Positions 42,932-51,707 of a stretch of DNA of 64,000 nucleotides are shown piece by piece. Below the pieces are notes generated by a model that had not been told where the DNA came from, did no database searches, and worked only from the letters and a program-made list of their open reading frames with translations. Numbering within the stretch: the stretch's first letter is position 1; each line of letters begins with the position of its first letter. This DNA is from Ornithinibacillus xuwenensis (GTDB lineage: Bacteria > Bacillota > Bacilli > Bacillales > Amphibacillaceae), in assembly GCF_039614845.1 (NCBI RefSeq), contig NZ_JBDIML010000002.1, positions 558,001-622,000 of the forward strand. The letters run 5' to 3'. A program made the translations under genes and the position numbers.

Positions 42932-44224
42932 ATGAGCAAAAAATATCGTTTTGGTCTAAGGTTAAAACTAGTGTTTTTCACCACAATTTTGGCAATCATC
43001 ACGTACACCACTAGTGCTTTTTTTCTGTATTTTCTTTATGATTATGTTGTGGAATTTTGGCAAGTATCAATGGAGCTTTACACGGTCATTATACTAGCAT
43101 TAGGTATATTCTGGTCAGGGGTGTTAGCATACTTTGCTGCACGATTTATTACAAGGCCTTTAAACCGTCTTGCAAAAGTTGCTTCAGATGCAGCTGATGG
43201 TAATTTGAATCAAGAAATTGCTATTCCAAAGTCTGATGATGAAATCCAGGCTCTTAGTACTTCATTTGATAAGATGCTTAAGAATCTCAGGGAAATGGTA
43301 CATAATATAGATGTGCATTTTGAGAGCACGAACCAATCTGTGGTTCAATTACGAGTGGCTTCTAGTGAGGTAGCGCAGCATTCTAGCCAAATTAGTGCCT
43401 CAATTGATGAGATTTCAAAAGGCGCAGAAAGTTCTTCCTTGGCCATTCAAAATACAGTGGAGTCAGTAGAAGAAGCAACAGTACTGGCAGAAAAAGTACA
43501 AGAAAAAGCCGGAGAATCGAAAGAAAAGTCCAATACAATGCTAGAAACATTGAACAGCAGTAAAAAGGTAGTCAATCAATTAGTTGAAGGAATTCAAAAA
43601 CTAGCGACTGATCAAGAAGTGTCACTAAAGGACGTAGATAATTTAAAGCAAAATGCGTTGCAGGTTGAATCAATTATTACAATGGTTGGTGAGATCGCTG
43701 AACAAACAAACCTTCTTGCGCTAAATGCTTCAATTGAAGCAGCTAGAGCTGGTGAGCATGGGAAAGGCTTTGCTGTTGTAGCAGAGGAAATTAGAAAACT
43801 AGCAGATCAGAGCGCTCAGGCTGTTCAACGTATCTCAGAGCTTATTGAAGCAATTCAAGAGGACGTCAATTTAGTTGTTAAGAAGATCAATCAAAACGTA
43901 CAGTATGCACAAAAAGAGGCAGAAAATGGGTCAGTCACAAACGCAGCTATTGAGCAAATGTCTGGATCCATAGAAGATGTTGCAAAAGAGATTGATGGAA
44001 TCTTAACCTATGTCAATAAGCAATTAGAGTCCATACAAGCAACGGCTTCACAGTCACAAGAGGTTGCGGCAATTGCACAGGAAACTTCAGCTGGAACAGA
44101 GGAAGTTAATGCATCTATTCAGGAACAAGCTGCTACAATTGGTAAAGTAGACGATCTCGTTCATGATTTAGAGTCACAGGCAAATGGGTTGAATCAACAA
44201 ATCCAAAAATTTAAAGTTAATTAG
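42932..44224 (+). CDS. Methyl-accepting chemotaxis protein without extracellular sensor domain
   Basis: A chemoreceptor of 430 residues. Two membrane helices (about 12-34 and 46-68) are joined by only about a dozen residues, so there is no extracellular ligand domain. HAMP follows (about 70-122, FITRPLNRLAKVASDAADGNL), then the signalling coiled coil with the hairpin tip EIAEQTNLLALNASIEAARAG (about 252-272). It would sense membrane or cytoplasmic signals. No Fe-S or PAS domain. Its place between ywlE and rpiB is an addition relative to B. subtilis. Confidence 0.92.
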   Translation: MSKKYRFGLRLKLVFFTTILAIITYTTSAFFLYFLYDYVVEFWQVSMELYTVIILALGIFWSGVLAYFAARFITRPLNRLAKVASDAADGNLNQEIAIPKSDDEIQALSTSFDKMLKNLREMVHNIDVHFESTNQSVVQLRVASSEVAQHSSQISASIDEISKGAESSSLAIQNTVESVEEATVLAEKVQEKAGESKEKSNTMLETLNSSKKVVNQLVEGIQKLATDQEVSLKDVDNLKQNALQVESIITMVGEIAEQTNLLALNASIEAARAGEHGKGFAVVAEEIRKLADQSAQAVQRISELIEAIQEDVNLVVKKINQNVQYAQKEAENGSVTNAAIEQMSGSIEDVAKEIDGILTYVNKQLESIQATASQSQEVAAIAQETSAGTEEVNASIQEQAATIGKVDDLVHDLESQANGLNQQIQKFKVN

Positions 44225-44266
44225 TAGGTTCATAAATAAAACACCAGCGAAAAAGGAGCGAGCAGA

Positions 44267-44722
44267 ATGAAAGTTATTGTTTCAGGCGACCATGCAGGTA
44301 TGACAATACGTAATGAAGTGAAAAGCTTACTAGAAGAAATGGGTATCGAATATGAAGATACAGGGTGTAGCTGTGAGACTTCCGTAGATTATCCAGATTA
44401 TGCATTACCTGCTGCAGAACGTGTAGCAAATGGAGAATTTGACCGTGGCATCCTTATATGTGGTACAGGAATTGGAATGTCGATTGCTGCCAATAAAGTA
44501 AACGGTATTCGTTGTGCATTAACACATGATGTATATAGTGCTCAATTAACTCGTCAACATAATGATTCAAACATGATTGCGCTAGGTGAGCGGGTTATTG
44601 GTCCAGGACTGGCAAGAGAGATTGTAAAAACTTGGCTTAAGACTGATTTTGATGGTGGACGTCATGCGAACCGTCTCGATAAAATAAAAACATATGAGGA
44701 TAGTAATTCTTCCGTCAAGTGA
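44267..44722 (+). CDS. rpiB: Ribose-5-phosphate isomerase B
   Basis: The product interconverts ribose 5-phosphate and ribulose 5-phosphate. It has 151 residues of the LacAB/RpiB family, with GDHAGM near the N-terminus, catalytic C65 in ILICGTGIGMS, and the RQHNDSNM phosphate-binding segment. AAGGAGCGAGCAGA precedes the ATG. It is the ywlF homologue, directly upstream of ywlG. Confidence 0.94.
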   Translation: MKVIVSGDHAGMTIRNEVKSLLEEMGIEYEDTGCSCETSVDYPDYALPAAERVANGEFDRGILICGTGIGMSIAANKVNGIRCALTHDVYSAQLTRQHNDSNMIALGERVIGPGLAREIVKTWLKTDFDGGRHANRLDKIKTYEDSNSSVK

Positions 44723-44751
44723 AATAAAATCACAGCTGTAAACATTTATTG

Positions 44752-44836
44752 TGAAACCTGAATAAGTTTGGTTTATGTCCAAGCAATGCTTAGATTCAGC
44801 GGGGATAGAAAAATTCCTGCTGAATAGTGTTTCACT
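44752..44836. repeat. Nested hairpin between rpiB and ywlG
   Basis: ATTCAGCGGGGA (44794-44805) pairs with TTCCTGCTGAAT (44814-44825), using G-U pairs. Outer arms GTGAAAC (about 44752) and GTTTCAC (about 44828) enclose it. There is no clear U-tract, so an mRNA structure is as likely as a terminator. Confidence 0.5.
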
Positions 44837-44936
44837 TTTGAAGAAGGTCGAGGAATCTTTCATCATGAATATTGTTGTGAGATTCTTGTAAGTAGGCCTT
44901 GAAATAAATCATTCCAGGTATAAGGTGATGAGTAGA

Positions 44937-45512
44937 ATGCAAGACACCTTCAATAAGATAGAGCACGACTTAAAATCTTTCGTATCCGAAATAACAAAAG
45001 AAGATTTTCTAATAAAGGATTCTATTTTTGTAATCGGTTGCTCAACAAGTGAAGTTGCTGGAGAGCGTATTGGTACATCTGGAAGTGAAGAGATTGCTGC
45101 TTATATATTTTCAGCAATGAAGCAGCTAAAAGAGAAGACAGGGATACATCTGGCTTTTCAATGCTGTGAGCACCTAAACCGAGCACTAGTAGTTGAAAGG
45201 GATACAATGGAGAAATTTCAGCTAGATGAAGTGTCAGTAATTCCTGTTCCAAAAGCAGGAGGTTCCATGGCTTCATTTGCTTATAAGCGGATGGAGGAGC
45301 CTGTAGTAGTGGAGCATATCAGTGCCCATGCAGGGGTTGACATTGGGGAGACAATGATTGGCATGCACCTCAAACATGTTGCTGTTCCGGTTAGATTTAA
45401 TCATCGCTATATCGGTAATGCCCGCCTTAATGCTGCAAAAACCAGACCAAAATTAATTGGCGGACAACGGGCGATCTATGAAGAATCAAAGGATTCAAAT
45501 TCTTGTACATAA
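44937..45512 (+). CDS. ywlG: YwlG family protein (UPF0340)
   Basis: The product has 191 residues of the TIGR01440/UPF0340 family, function unknown. Typical segments are VIGCSTSEVAGERIGTSGS (about 31-49), FQCCEHLNRALVVE and GVDIGETMIGMHLKHVAVP. The ATG at 44937 is chosen because AAGGTGAT lies 7 nt upstream; GTG and ATG codons at 44925-44928 overlap that site. Order rpiB-ywlG-glyA is conserved in Bacillaceae. Confidence 0.88.
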   Translation: MQDTFNKIEHDLKSFVSEITKEDFLIKDSIFVIGCSTSEVAGERIGTSGSEEIAAYIFSAMKQLKEKTGIHLAFQCCEHLNRALVVERDTMEKFQLDEVSVIPVPKAGGSMASFAYKRMEEPVVVEHISAHAGVDIGETMIGMHLKHVAVPVRFNHRYIGNARLNAAKTRPKLIGGQRAIYEESKDSNSCT

Positions 45513-45578
45513 AGTTGTGATGACTAGAAGCTAGTTCATTATATACAAAAAAATGGATACACAGGGAGGATACTACTA

Positions 45579-46814
45579 ATGGAACATTTGAAACAAGCAG
45601 ATCAAGAATTGTACGAGGCAATGCAAGCTGAAAAGAAGCGTCAACAAACGAAAATTGAACTAATTGCATCAGAAAACTTCGTATCGGAAGCAGTAATGGA
45701 AGCAATGGGTTCTGTGTTGACAAACAAGTATGCAGAAGGTTATCCAGGAAAAAGATATTATGGTGGCTGTGAACATGTTGATGTGGTCGAAAATTTAGCG
45801 CGTGATCGTGCAAAGGATTTATTTGGTGCAGAGCATGCCAATGTACAACCTCACTCAGGTGCTCAAGCAAATATGGCAGTATACTTCTCTGTGTTAGAGC
45901 CAGGTGATACAGTTCTTGGAATGAACTTAAACCACGGTGGGCATTTAACACATGGTAGCCCGGTTAACTTTAGTGGAACTTTATATAACTTCGTTGATTA
46001 TGGTGTGGATGAAGAATCAGAACAATTAAACTACAACACGGTTCTGGAAAAGGCAAGAGAAGTTCAGCCGAAATTAATTGTTGCTGGTGCTAGCGCATAC
46101 TCCAGATTGATTGATTTTGCAAAATTCCGTGAGATAGCTGATGAAGTCGGTGCTTATTTAATGGTAGATATGGCACATATAGCTGGACTTGTTGCTGCTG
46201 GATTACATCCAAACCCAGTTCCATATGCAGACTTTGTAACGACAACTACGCATAAAACATTACGTGGTCCACGTGGTGGAATGATTCTTTGTAAAGAGGA
46301 ATATGCGAAAAAAATTGATAAAGCAGTATTCCCAGGAATGCAAGGTGGGCCATTAATGCATATCATTGCAGCTAAAGCGACAGCATTCAAGGAAGCACTT
46401 TCGGATGAATTCAAAAACTACTGTAAACAAATCATTTCCAATGCAAAAGCGCTTGGAGAAGCTCTCGTAAAAGAAGGGATTCGAGTTGTTTCTGGTGGTA
46501 CGGATAATCATTTGTTATTACTAGATGTAACACCACTTGGAATATCTGGAAAAGTGGCAGAGCATGTGCTAGATGAAATTGGAATTACAGTCAACAAAAA
46601 CACAATTCCATTTGATACGGAGAGCCCATTTGTAACAAGTGGTGTTCGAATTGGAACACCAGCTGTTACGACACGAGGCTTTAAAGAAGCAGAAATGCGT
46701 GAAATCGCAGCAATTATTTCGTTAACATTGAAAAACCATGAAGATGAAGCTGTTCTAAAGGAAGCAACAGATCGTGTGCTAGCTTTAACGGAAAAATCAC
46801 CATTATATGCATAA
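45579..46814 (+). CDS. glyA: Serine hydroxymethyltransferase
   Basis: A PLP enzyme of 411 residues that converts Ser and tetrahydrofolate to Gly and methylene-tetrahydrofolate. The Schiff-base Lys is K226 in TTTHKTLRGPRGG. Other family segments are LIASENFVSEAVMEA, NKYAEGYPGKRYYGGCE and PHSGAQAN. GGGAGG precedes the ATG. A terminator and then the third CGCTGATA array follow. Confidence 0.98.
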   Translation: MEHLKQADQELYEAMQAEKKRQQTKIELIASENFVSEAVMEAMGSVLTNKYAEGYPGKRYYGGCEHVDVVENLARDRAKDLFGAEHANVQPHSGAQANMAVYFSVLEPGDTVLGMNLNHGGHLTHGSPVNFSGTLYNFVDYGVDEESEQLNYNTVLEKAREVQPKLIVAGASAYSRLIDFAKFREIADEVGAYLMVDMAHIAGLVAAGLHPNPVPYADFVTTTTHKTLRGPRGGMILCKEEYAKKIDKAVFPGMQGGPLMHIIAAKATAFKEALSDEFKNYCKQIISNAKALGEALVKEGIRVVSGGTDNHLLLLDVTPLGISGKVAEHVLDEIGITVNKNTIPFDTESPFVTSGVRIGTPAVTTRGFKEAEMREIAAIISLTLKNHEDEAVLKEATDRVLALTEKSPLYA

Positions 46815-46822
46815 GATAATTG

Positions 46823-46855
46823 AGAGGACACACCATATTGGGTGTCCTCTTGTTG
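46823..46855 (+). terminator. Terminator of glyA
   Basis: AGAGGACAC (46823-46831) and GTGTCCTCT (46842-46850) form a perfect stem extended by ACC/GGT pairs. The tail TGTTG is poor in T. Confidence 0.75.
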
Positions 46856-46876
46856 TATGGATAACTTTTTACGATT

Positions 46877-46966
46877 CGCTGATATACCCAGTTGAATCGC
46901 TGATAAAATAGCAAATAAGCCGATAAAAAGATATAATCGCTGAATTAGTCATCCAAACCGCCGATA
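46877..46966 (+). repeat. CGCTGATA phased repeat array C
   Basis: Five units start at 46877, 46898, 46918, 46938 and 46959 (spacing 21, 20, 20, 21 bp). The first two are exact CGCTGATA; the others read AGCCGATA, CGCTGAAT and CGCCGATA, so this copy is degenerating. Orientation is the same as arrays A and B. It lies 27 nt after the glyA terminator. Confidence 0.8.
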
Positions 46967-47104
46967 TAATCTCTCCCCGACATCAATCTAGTTTTATAAC
47001 TGTAAAAATAATACTAGTTTAATAGCCAAATCCCCTATAAATTCTCATTAATTTACAAACCAACATACGCATTACCCAAAATAAACCAAATTTCGACGTA
47101 AACC

Positions 47105-47133
47105 TTGAATAAGTGCAGTTTTTTCAGTACAAT
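47105..47133 (+). promoter_or_regulatory. SigA promoter of upp
   Basis: TTGAAT (47105-47110) and TACAAT (47128-47133) are spaced 17 bp, 39 nt before the start codon. Confidence 0.75.
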
Positions 47134-47171
47134 TTTAAAGATATAACTAATAATGAAGGAGTGGTCGCCGA

Positions 47172-47801
47172 ATGGGAAATGTACATGTTTTAGATCATCC
47201 GTTGATCCAGCATAAACTATCTTATATTCGAAATAAGCATACAGGGACGAAGGAATTTCGTGAGCTAGTGGATGAAGTTGCGATGCTAATGGCTTTTGAA
47301 ATTACGCGAGACTTACCGCTAACGGAAACAACTATTGAAACACCAGTTACAACGGCAAATACAAAGGTATTAGCTGGTAAGAAGATAGGTTTAATCCCAA
47401 TTCTACGCGCGGGTCTAGGTATGGTGGACGGAATGCTGAAATTAATACCTGCTGCAAAGGTTGGACATGTTGGGTTATACCGTGATCCTGAAACATTAAA
47501 ACCGGTGGAATATTACATAAAATTGCCTTCAGATATTGAAGAGCGTGAATTAATCGTGATTGATCCAATGCTAGCGACAGGTGGTTCTGCGAATGATGCG
47601 ATTCAGTCACTAAAAAAACGTGGAGCAAAAAACATTCGTCTAATGTGTTTGATTGCTGCGCCAGAGGGCGTTGAATCAGTCAAGCAAGAGCACCCAGACG
47701 TGGATATATATTTAGCTGCACTCGATGAAAAATTAGATGATCATGCCTATATAGTACCCGGTCTAGGGGATGCTGGTGACCGCTTGTTTGGTACAAAATA
47801 A
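47172..47801 (+). CDS. upp: Uracil phosphoribosyltransferase
   Basis: The product makes UMP from uracil and PRPP (salvage). It has 209 residues, with the PRPP-binding loop IDPMLATGGSAND (about 131-143) and the substrate segments ILRAGLGMVDG and AAPEGVE. AAGGAGTGG precedes the ATG. The order glyA-upp-mnaA-atp is as in B. subtilis. Confidence 0.97.
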   Translation: MGNVHVLDHPLIQHKLSYIRNKHTGTKEFRELVDEVAMLMAFEITRDLPLTETTIETPVTTANTKVLAGKKIGLIPILRAGLGMVDGMLKLIPAAKVGHVGLYRDPETLKPVEYYIKLPSDIEERELIVIDPMLATGGSANDAIQSLKKRGAKNIRLMCLIAAPEGVESVKQEHPDVDIYLAALDEKLDDHAYIVPGLGDAGDRLFGTK

Positions 47802-47828
47802 TATTTGTGATATCGGGGTGGATATAGA

Positions 47829-48941
47829 ATGCAAAAGCGCATCAAAGTAATGACGATTTTTGGGACAAGACCAGAAGCCATTAAAATGGCCCCTCTCGTA
47901 TTGGAGCTACAAAATAGATTAGAGGAATTCGAACCAATCGTTACAGTAACAGCTCAGCATCGTGAAATGTTAGATCAGGTGTTAACTATTTTTAACATTA
48001 CCCCAGACTATGATTTGAACATCATGAAGCAAAAGCAGACGCTTGCCCAAATTACAACTCGTGCATTAGAAGGCTTGGATGACGTAATGAAGGAAACAAA
48101 GCCAGATATTGTTCTTGTTCATGGAGATACAAGTACGACGTTTGCTGCGTCACTTGCTGCATACTATAACCAAATCGCTGTCGGACATGTGGAAGCGGGC
48201 TTAAGAACATGGAATAAACATTCTCCGTATCCAGAAGAGATGAATCGTCAGCTCACAGGTGTATTGGCTGATTTACATTTTGCACCAACTGAAAAGTCGA
48301 AGCAGAATCTTTTGAAGGAAAATAAGTCGGAAGATCAAATATATGTGACCGGCAACACGGCGATTGATGCACTTTCAACTACTGTTAATGAAAGCTATTC
48401 TAATCCTATCTTAGATGGAATTGGTGATAAGCGCCTTGTATTGATGACGGCACATCGTAGAGAAAACCTAGGGAACAATATGAAACAGATGTTTCGTGCT
48501 ATAAAACGATTAGTGGAACAACACGACGATATCCATATTGTCTATCCGGTGCATTTAAATCCAGTAGTTAGAGAAACTGCTAATGAGATTTTGGCTAATG
48601 ATGAACGAATTCAATTGATTGAACCATTGGATGTGGTTGATTTTCATAATTTTGCATCAAGAGCACATTTAATCTTAACGGATTCTGGTGGGGTGCAAGA
48701 AGAGGCGCCATCACTTGGTGTTCCGGTACTTGTTCTTCGAGACACAACAGAACGCCCAGAGGGAATTGAGGCTGGAACGTTGAAACTAGCTGGAACGGAT
48801 GAGGATACTATTTTCCGTTTAGCAGATGAGTTATTATCGAATGAAAAAGCACATGCTGAAATGGCAAAGGCTTCGAATCCATATGGTGATGGTGAGGCCT
48901 CTCGTCGAATTGCAGATGCTATAAAAAACTATTTTAAGTAA
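47829..48941 (+). CDS. mnaA: UDP-N-acetylglucosamine 2-epimerase (non-hydrolysing)
   Basis: The product interconverts UDP-GlcNAc and UDP-ManNAc for cell-wall teichoic acid linkage units and capsule. It has 370 residues of the WecB/MnaA family, with IFGTRPEAIKMAPL near the N-terminus, HGDTSTTFAASLA, GHVEAGLRT, TAHRRENLG and the LTDSGGVQEEAPSLG substrate loop. A TCGGGGTGG site precedes the ATG. It follows upp by 27 nt and is likely co-transcribed with it. Confidence 0.95.
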   Translation: MQKRIKVMTIFGTRPEAIKMAPLVLELQNRLEEFEPIVTVTAQHREMLDQVLTIFNITPDYDLNIMKQKQTLAQITTRALEGLDDVMKETKPDIVLVHGDTSTTFAASLAAYYNQIAVGHVEAGLRTWNKHSPYPEEMNRQLTGVLADLHFAPTEKSKQNLLKENKSEDQIYVTGNTAIDALSTTVNESYSNPILDGIGDKRLVLMTAHRRENLGNNMKQMFRAIKRLVEQHDDIHIVYPVHLNPVVRETANEILANDERIQLIEPLDVVDFHNFASRAHLILTDSGGVQEEAPSLGVPVLVLRDTTERPEGIEAGTLKLAGTDEDTIFRLADELLSNEKAHAEMAKASNPYGDGEASRRIADAIKNYFK

Positions 48942-48948
48942 AAAATTT

Positions 48949-48986
48949 CAGGAGATTTCCTAATAGGGAATCTCCTGTTTTTTTAT
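48949..48986 (+). terminator. Terminator of upp-mnaA
   Basis: CAGGAGATTTCC (48949-48960) pairs with GGGAATCTCCTG (48966-48977), followed by seven T. Confidence 0.92.
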
Positions 48987-49123
48987 TTTAGAAGCGGTTT
49001 TACGTAAATTTATACCTGAATAACTATCTATTGTACAGATACTCATCGCTTGGTTTTTATACATGAAATGTATCATTACTTCATTATATACAAATGCTAG
49101 TAGAGAAGGAGGGGAAAGAAAGC

Positions 49124-51340
49124 ATGAAAGGCTTTTATCGTTTTGGAATGGCTTTCTTCATTGTAGTATTGGGATACTTTCTTCTCATATCTACAGCTGT
49201 AGCGGCAGAGGAGAATGAGCAGTCGATTATTATTGAAGTAGGTGGAGACCCAAAAGAACATAGACAATATTTAGAATCCTATCACCCTTTTATTGAGGTG
49301 ATTGCTACATATGAAAAATTGTTTAATGGCCTCGCATTGAAAGGATCCCCTGATGACTTAGCAAAGATGGGTACACTTGATTTTGTGAAGGCAGTTCATA
49401 CCGTACAGGTTTATCAAACGAATAATGGCAACACCCAACAAAAATACACAGAAATGGAAGACCTGAAAACCGATGGTAATGTTGTCTTGCCCTCTGCGTT
49501 AAATAATACTAGTTATACTGGCAATGGGGTCACCGTAGGGGTAATCGATACCGGAGTGGATTATAATCATCCAGATTTACAAAAAAATTACATAGGTGGA
49601 TATGATTTAGTAGACTTGGATGATGATCCAATGGAAACTCTGCAATCGGAAGGAATGCCCACTGAACACGGGAGTCATGTGGCCGGTATTATTGCAGCAA
49701 ATGGAAGTATGAAAGGTGTGGCACCAAATGCAGAAATTAGAGCATATCGGGCATTAGGCCCAGGTGGAAGCGGTACATCTGTACAGGTAATTGCAGCAAT
49801 GGAACAGGCAGTTCGGGATGGCGTGGATATTATTAATTTGTCACTTGGGAATTCAGTAAATGGTCCAGATTATCCTACAAGTAAGGCTGTTAATCGAGCG
49901 GCTGAGCTCGGTATTGCCGTTGTTATAGCAAATGGGAATAGCGGCCCAGATAATTGGACAGTAGGAGCTCCGGCTACTGCTTCCAACGCATTAGCCGTTG
50001 GAGCATTTGCAGAATCCGAGAGGGTGCCAATGCTATATGATTCTTTGGCTGACAGAAAAATCCCCCTTATTCCCATGATGGGATCTGTACCATGGGAATT
50101 CTCGATGGACTACGAAATCGTGCCAAGTAATACAGCTGAGCTTGATGGGAAGATAGCCTTAATTCAAAGGGGGAAAATCCCGTTTTATGATTTGGCTAAA
50201 GCAGCGGAAGATAAAGGAGCTATCGCTGTGATCATCTACAACAATGAAGAAGGTAGTTTCCAAGGAGCTATTACAGGTCGTGATGTACCAATAAAGATAC
50301 CAGTTGTCTCGGCTTCAAAGGAAGAAGGAGAATGGCTGGTAAAATATGCAACGCAAAACAATCATCCATATATGGATACGATTTATGAAGAAACCCGAAG
50401 TGGAATAGCTGCATTTAGTTCAAGAGGACCAGTTACAGTGAATTGGGAGATTAAACCAGATGTACTAGCACCAGGAACGAACATCTTAAGCACTGTACCT
50501 GGAGGATATTTGCCGTTACAAGGTACTAGTATGGCTGCACCACATGTGTCCGGTGTGATAGCTTTAATGAAAGAAGCACATCCTGATTGGAACAATGACC
50601 AGCTATTTGGTGCACTAAAGACTACTGCCATTAGAATAGAGGATAAGGATGGAAATCCGGTAGAACCGATTATTCAAGGCGCCGGAAGAATTGATCCACA
50701 ACAGGCAATTGAAACACCAACGATTATTCATCATTCATCCTTATCATTCGGAAAGATAGATGGGTATCGAAGATCCGAGAAAGAAGAAATAACAATAGAA
50801 AATACAACCAATAAAAAACAGCAATATTCCTTTCGAATCCCAAGTAAACAAAAAGGATTAAGCTGGAATCTACCGCTTTCATTCACGGTTGAAGCGGGGG
50901 AGAAGAGAAAGATTCCAATCGAACTTAGTGTTACATCTCCTCAATTGGAAAAAGGAATCCATCAGGGCTGGCTGGAGCTAACGTCAGATAACAATACGTA
51001 TCATTTACCATATCTATTTATTAATAAGACTGCAGACTATCCAAAAGCAAGTGGCTTTGAATTTTCACTAAAGCCATTCTCTGATGAAGAATTTGTTTAT
51101 CGCGTCTATTTAACAGAAGCTGTGAGAAGTGTAGAAGTTGAGTTATACAATCCAACTACCCTACTGTTTGATCGGACTTTGTTCCGAATGGAAGACGTCA
51201 AGGTTGGAATGAATGAAGGATACATGAGGAAAAAAGATGTTGGAAAACCGGGAAGGTATTTGGCGGTTATTACCCTACAGCTTGAAAATGGGGAATACGA
51301 AAGCTATGAGACAGAGCTAATTATTGCCCCCGACCTTTAA
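49124..51340 (+). CDS. Secreted subtilisin-like serine protease (Vpr-like)
   Basis: A secreted S8 protease of 738 residues, from the ATG at 49124 preceded by AAGGAGGGG. Signal peptide about 1-28, cut after STAVAA. A pro-region (about 33-95) follows. The catalytic domain has D142 in IDTGVDYNHPD, H182 in EHGSHVAG and S469 in GTSMAAPHVSG. A PA domain is inserted between His and Ser (about 290-400). The C-terminal 240 residues form beta domains, probably Fn3-like. Overall plan fits Vpr, slightly shorter than the B. subtilis protein. It probably supplies peptides from extracellular protein. Confidence 0.9.
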   Translation: MKGFYRFGMAFFIVVLGYFLLISTAVAAEENEQSIIIEVGGDPKEHRQYLESYHPFIEVIATYEKLFNGLALKGSPDDLAKMGTLDFVKAVHTVQVYQTNNGNTQQKYTEMEDLKTDGNVVLPSALNNTSYTGNGVTVGVIDTGVDYNHPDLQKNYIGGYDLVDLDDDPMETLQSEGMPTEHGSHVAGIIAANGSMKGVAPNAEIRAYRALGPGGSGTSVQVIAAMEQAVRDGVDIINLSLGNSVNGPDYPTSKAVNRAAELGIAVVIANGNSGPDNWTVGAPATASNALAVGAFAESERVPMLYDSLADRKIPLIPMMGSVPWEFSMDYEIVPSNTAELDGKIALIQRGKIPFYDLAKAAEDKGAIAVIIYNNEEGSFQGAITGRDVPIKIPVVSASKEEGEWLVKYATQNNHPYMDTIYEETRSGIAAFSSRGPVTVNWEIKPDVLAPGTNILSTVPGGYLPLQGTSMAAPHVSGVIALMKEAHPDWNNDQLFGALKTTAIRIEDKDGNPVEPIIQGAGRIDPQQAIETPTIIHHSSLSFGKIDGYRRSEKEEITIENTTNKKQQYSFRIPSKQKGLSWNLPLSFTVEAGEKRKIPIELSVTSPQLEKGIHQGWLELTSDNNTYHLPYLFINKTADYPKASGFEFSLKPFSDEEFVYRVYLTEAVRSVEVELYNPTTLLFDRTLFRMEDVKVGMNEGYMRKKDVGKPGRYLAVITLQLENGEYESYETELIIAPDL

Positions 51341-51350
51341 GTAAATTATT

Positions 51351-51396
51351 TATAGGAGAGACGGAAGCAAGTCTCTCCTATATACGCAATTTTTTA
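51351..51396 (+). terminator. Terminator of the protease gene
   Basis: TATAGGAGAGAC (51351-51362) and GTCTCTCCTATA (51371-51382) form a perfect 12-bp stem. A TTTTTT run follows a few bases later. Confidence 0.85.
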
Positions 51397-51543
51397 TGCC
51401 ATGTTCACAAAAATGTCACGAAAGAAAGGGTGTTCATTCGTTATAATAAAATAGAATAATTATAGCTTCATAATTAGCAAAAATAGTATTTGTCTAGATA
51501 AATTTGGAAAGTACGAAATATGTAAAAATAACTGGTAAACCAA

Positions 51544-51573
51544 TTGACAAATAAACTATTGCTAAGGTACACT
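51544..51573 (+). promoter_or_regulatory. SigA promoter of the atp operon
   Basis: TTGACA (51544-51549) and TACACT (51568-51573) are spaced 18 bp. The leader to atpZ is about 125 nt and shows no recognised regulatory motif. Confidence 0.6.
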
Positions 51574-51707
51574 TGCTTAGTGTGGAATGATAAGGTTTTC
51601 ATTAAACTGCAATTCGTATGTAGTTCATTGAAATAATACATAGAGTTGGCAGTTTGAGCCTCTCCGAAATTAGTATCCCCCTATGTAACTTGTAAGAGGA
51701 GTTTTTC

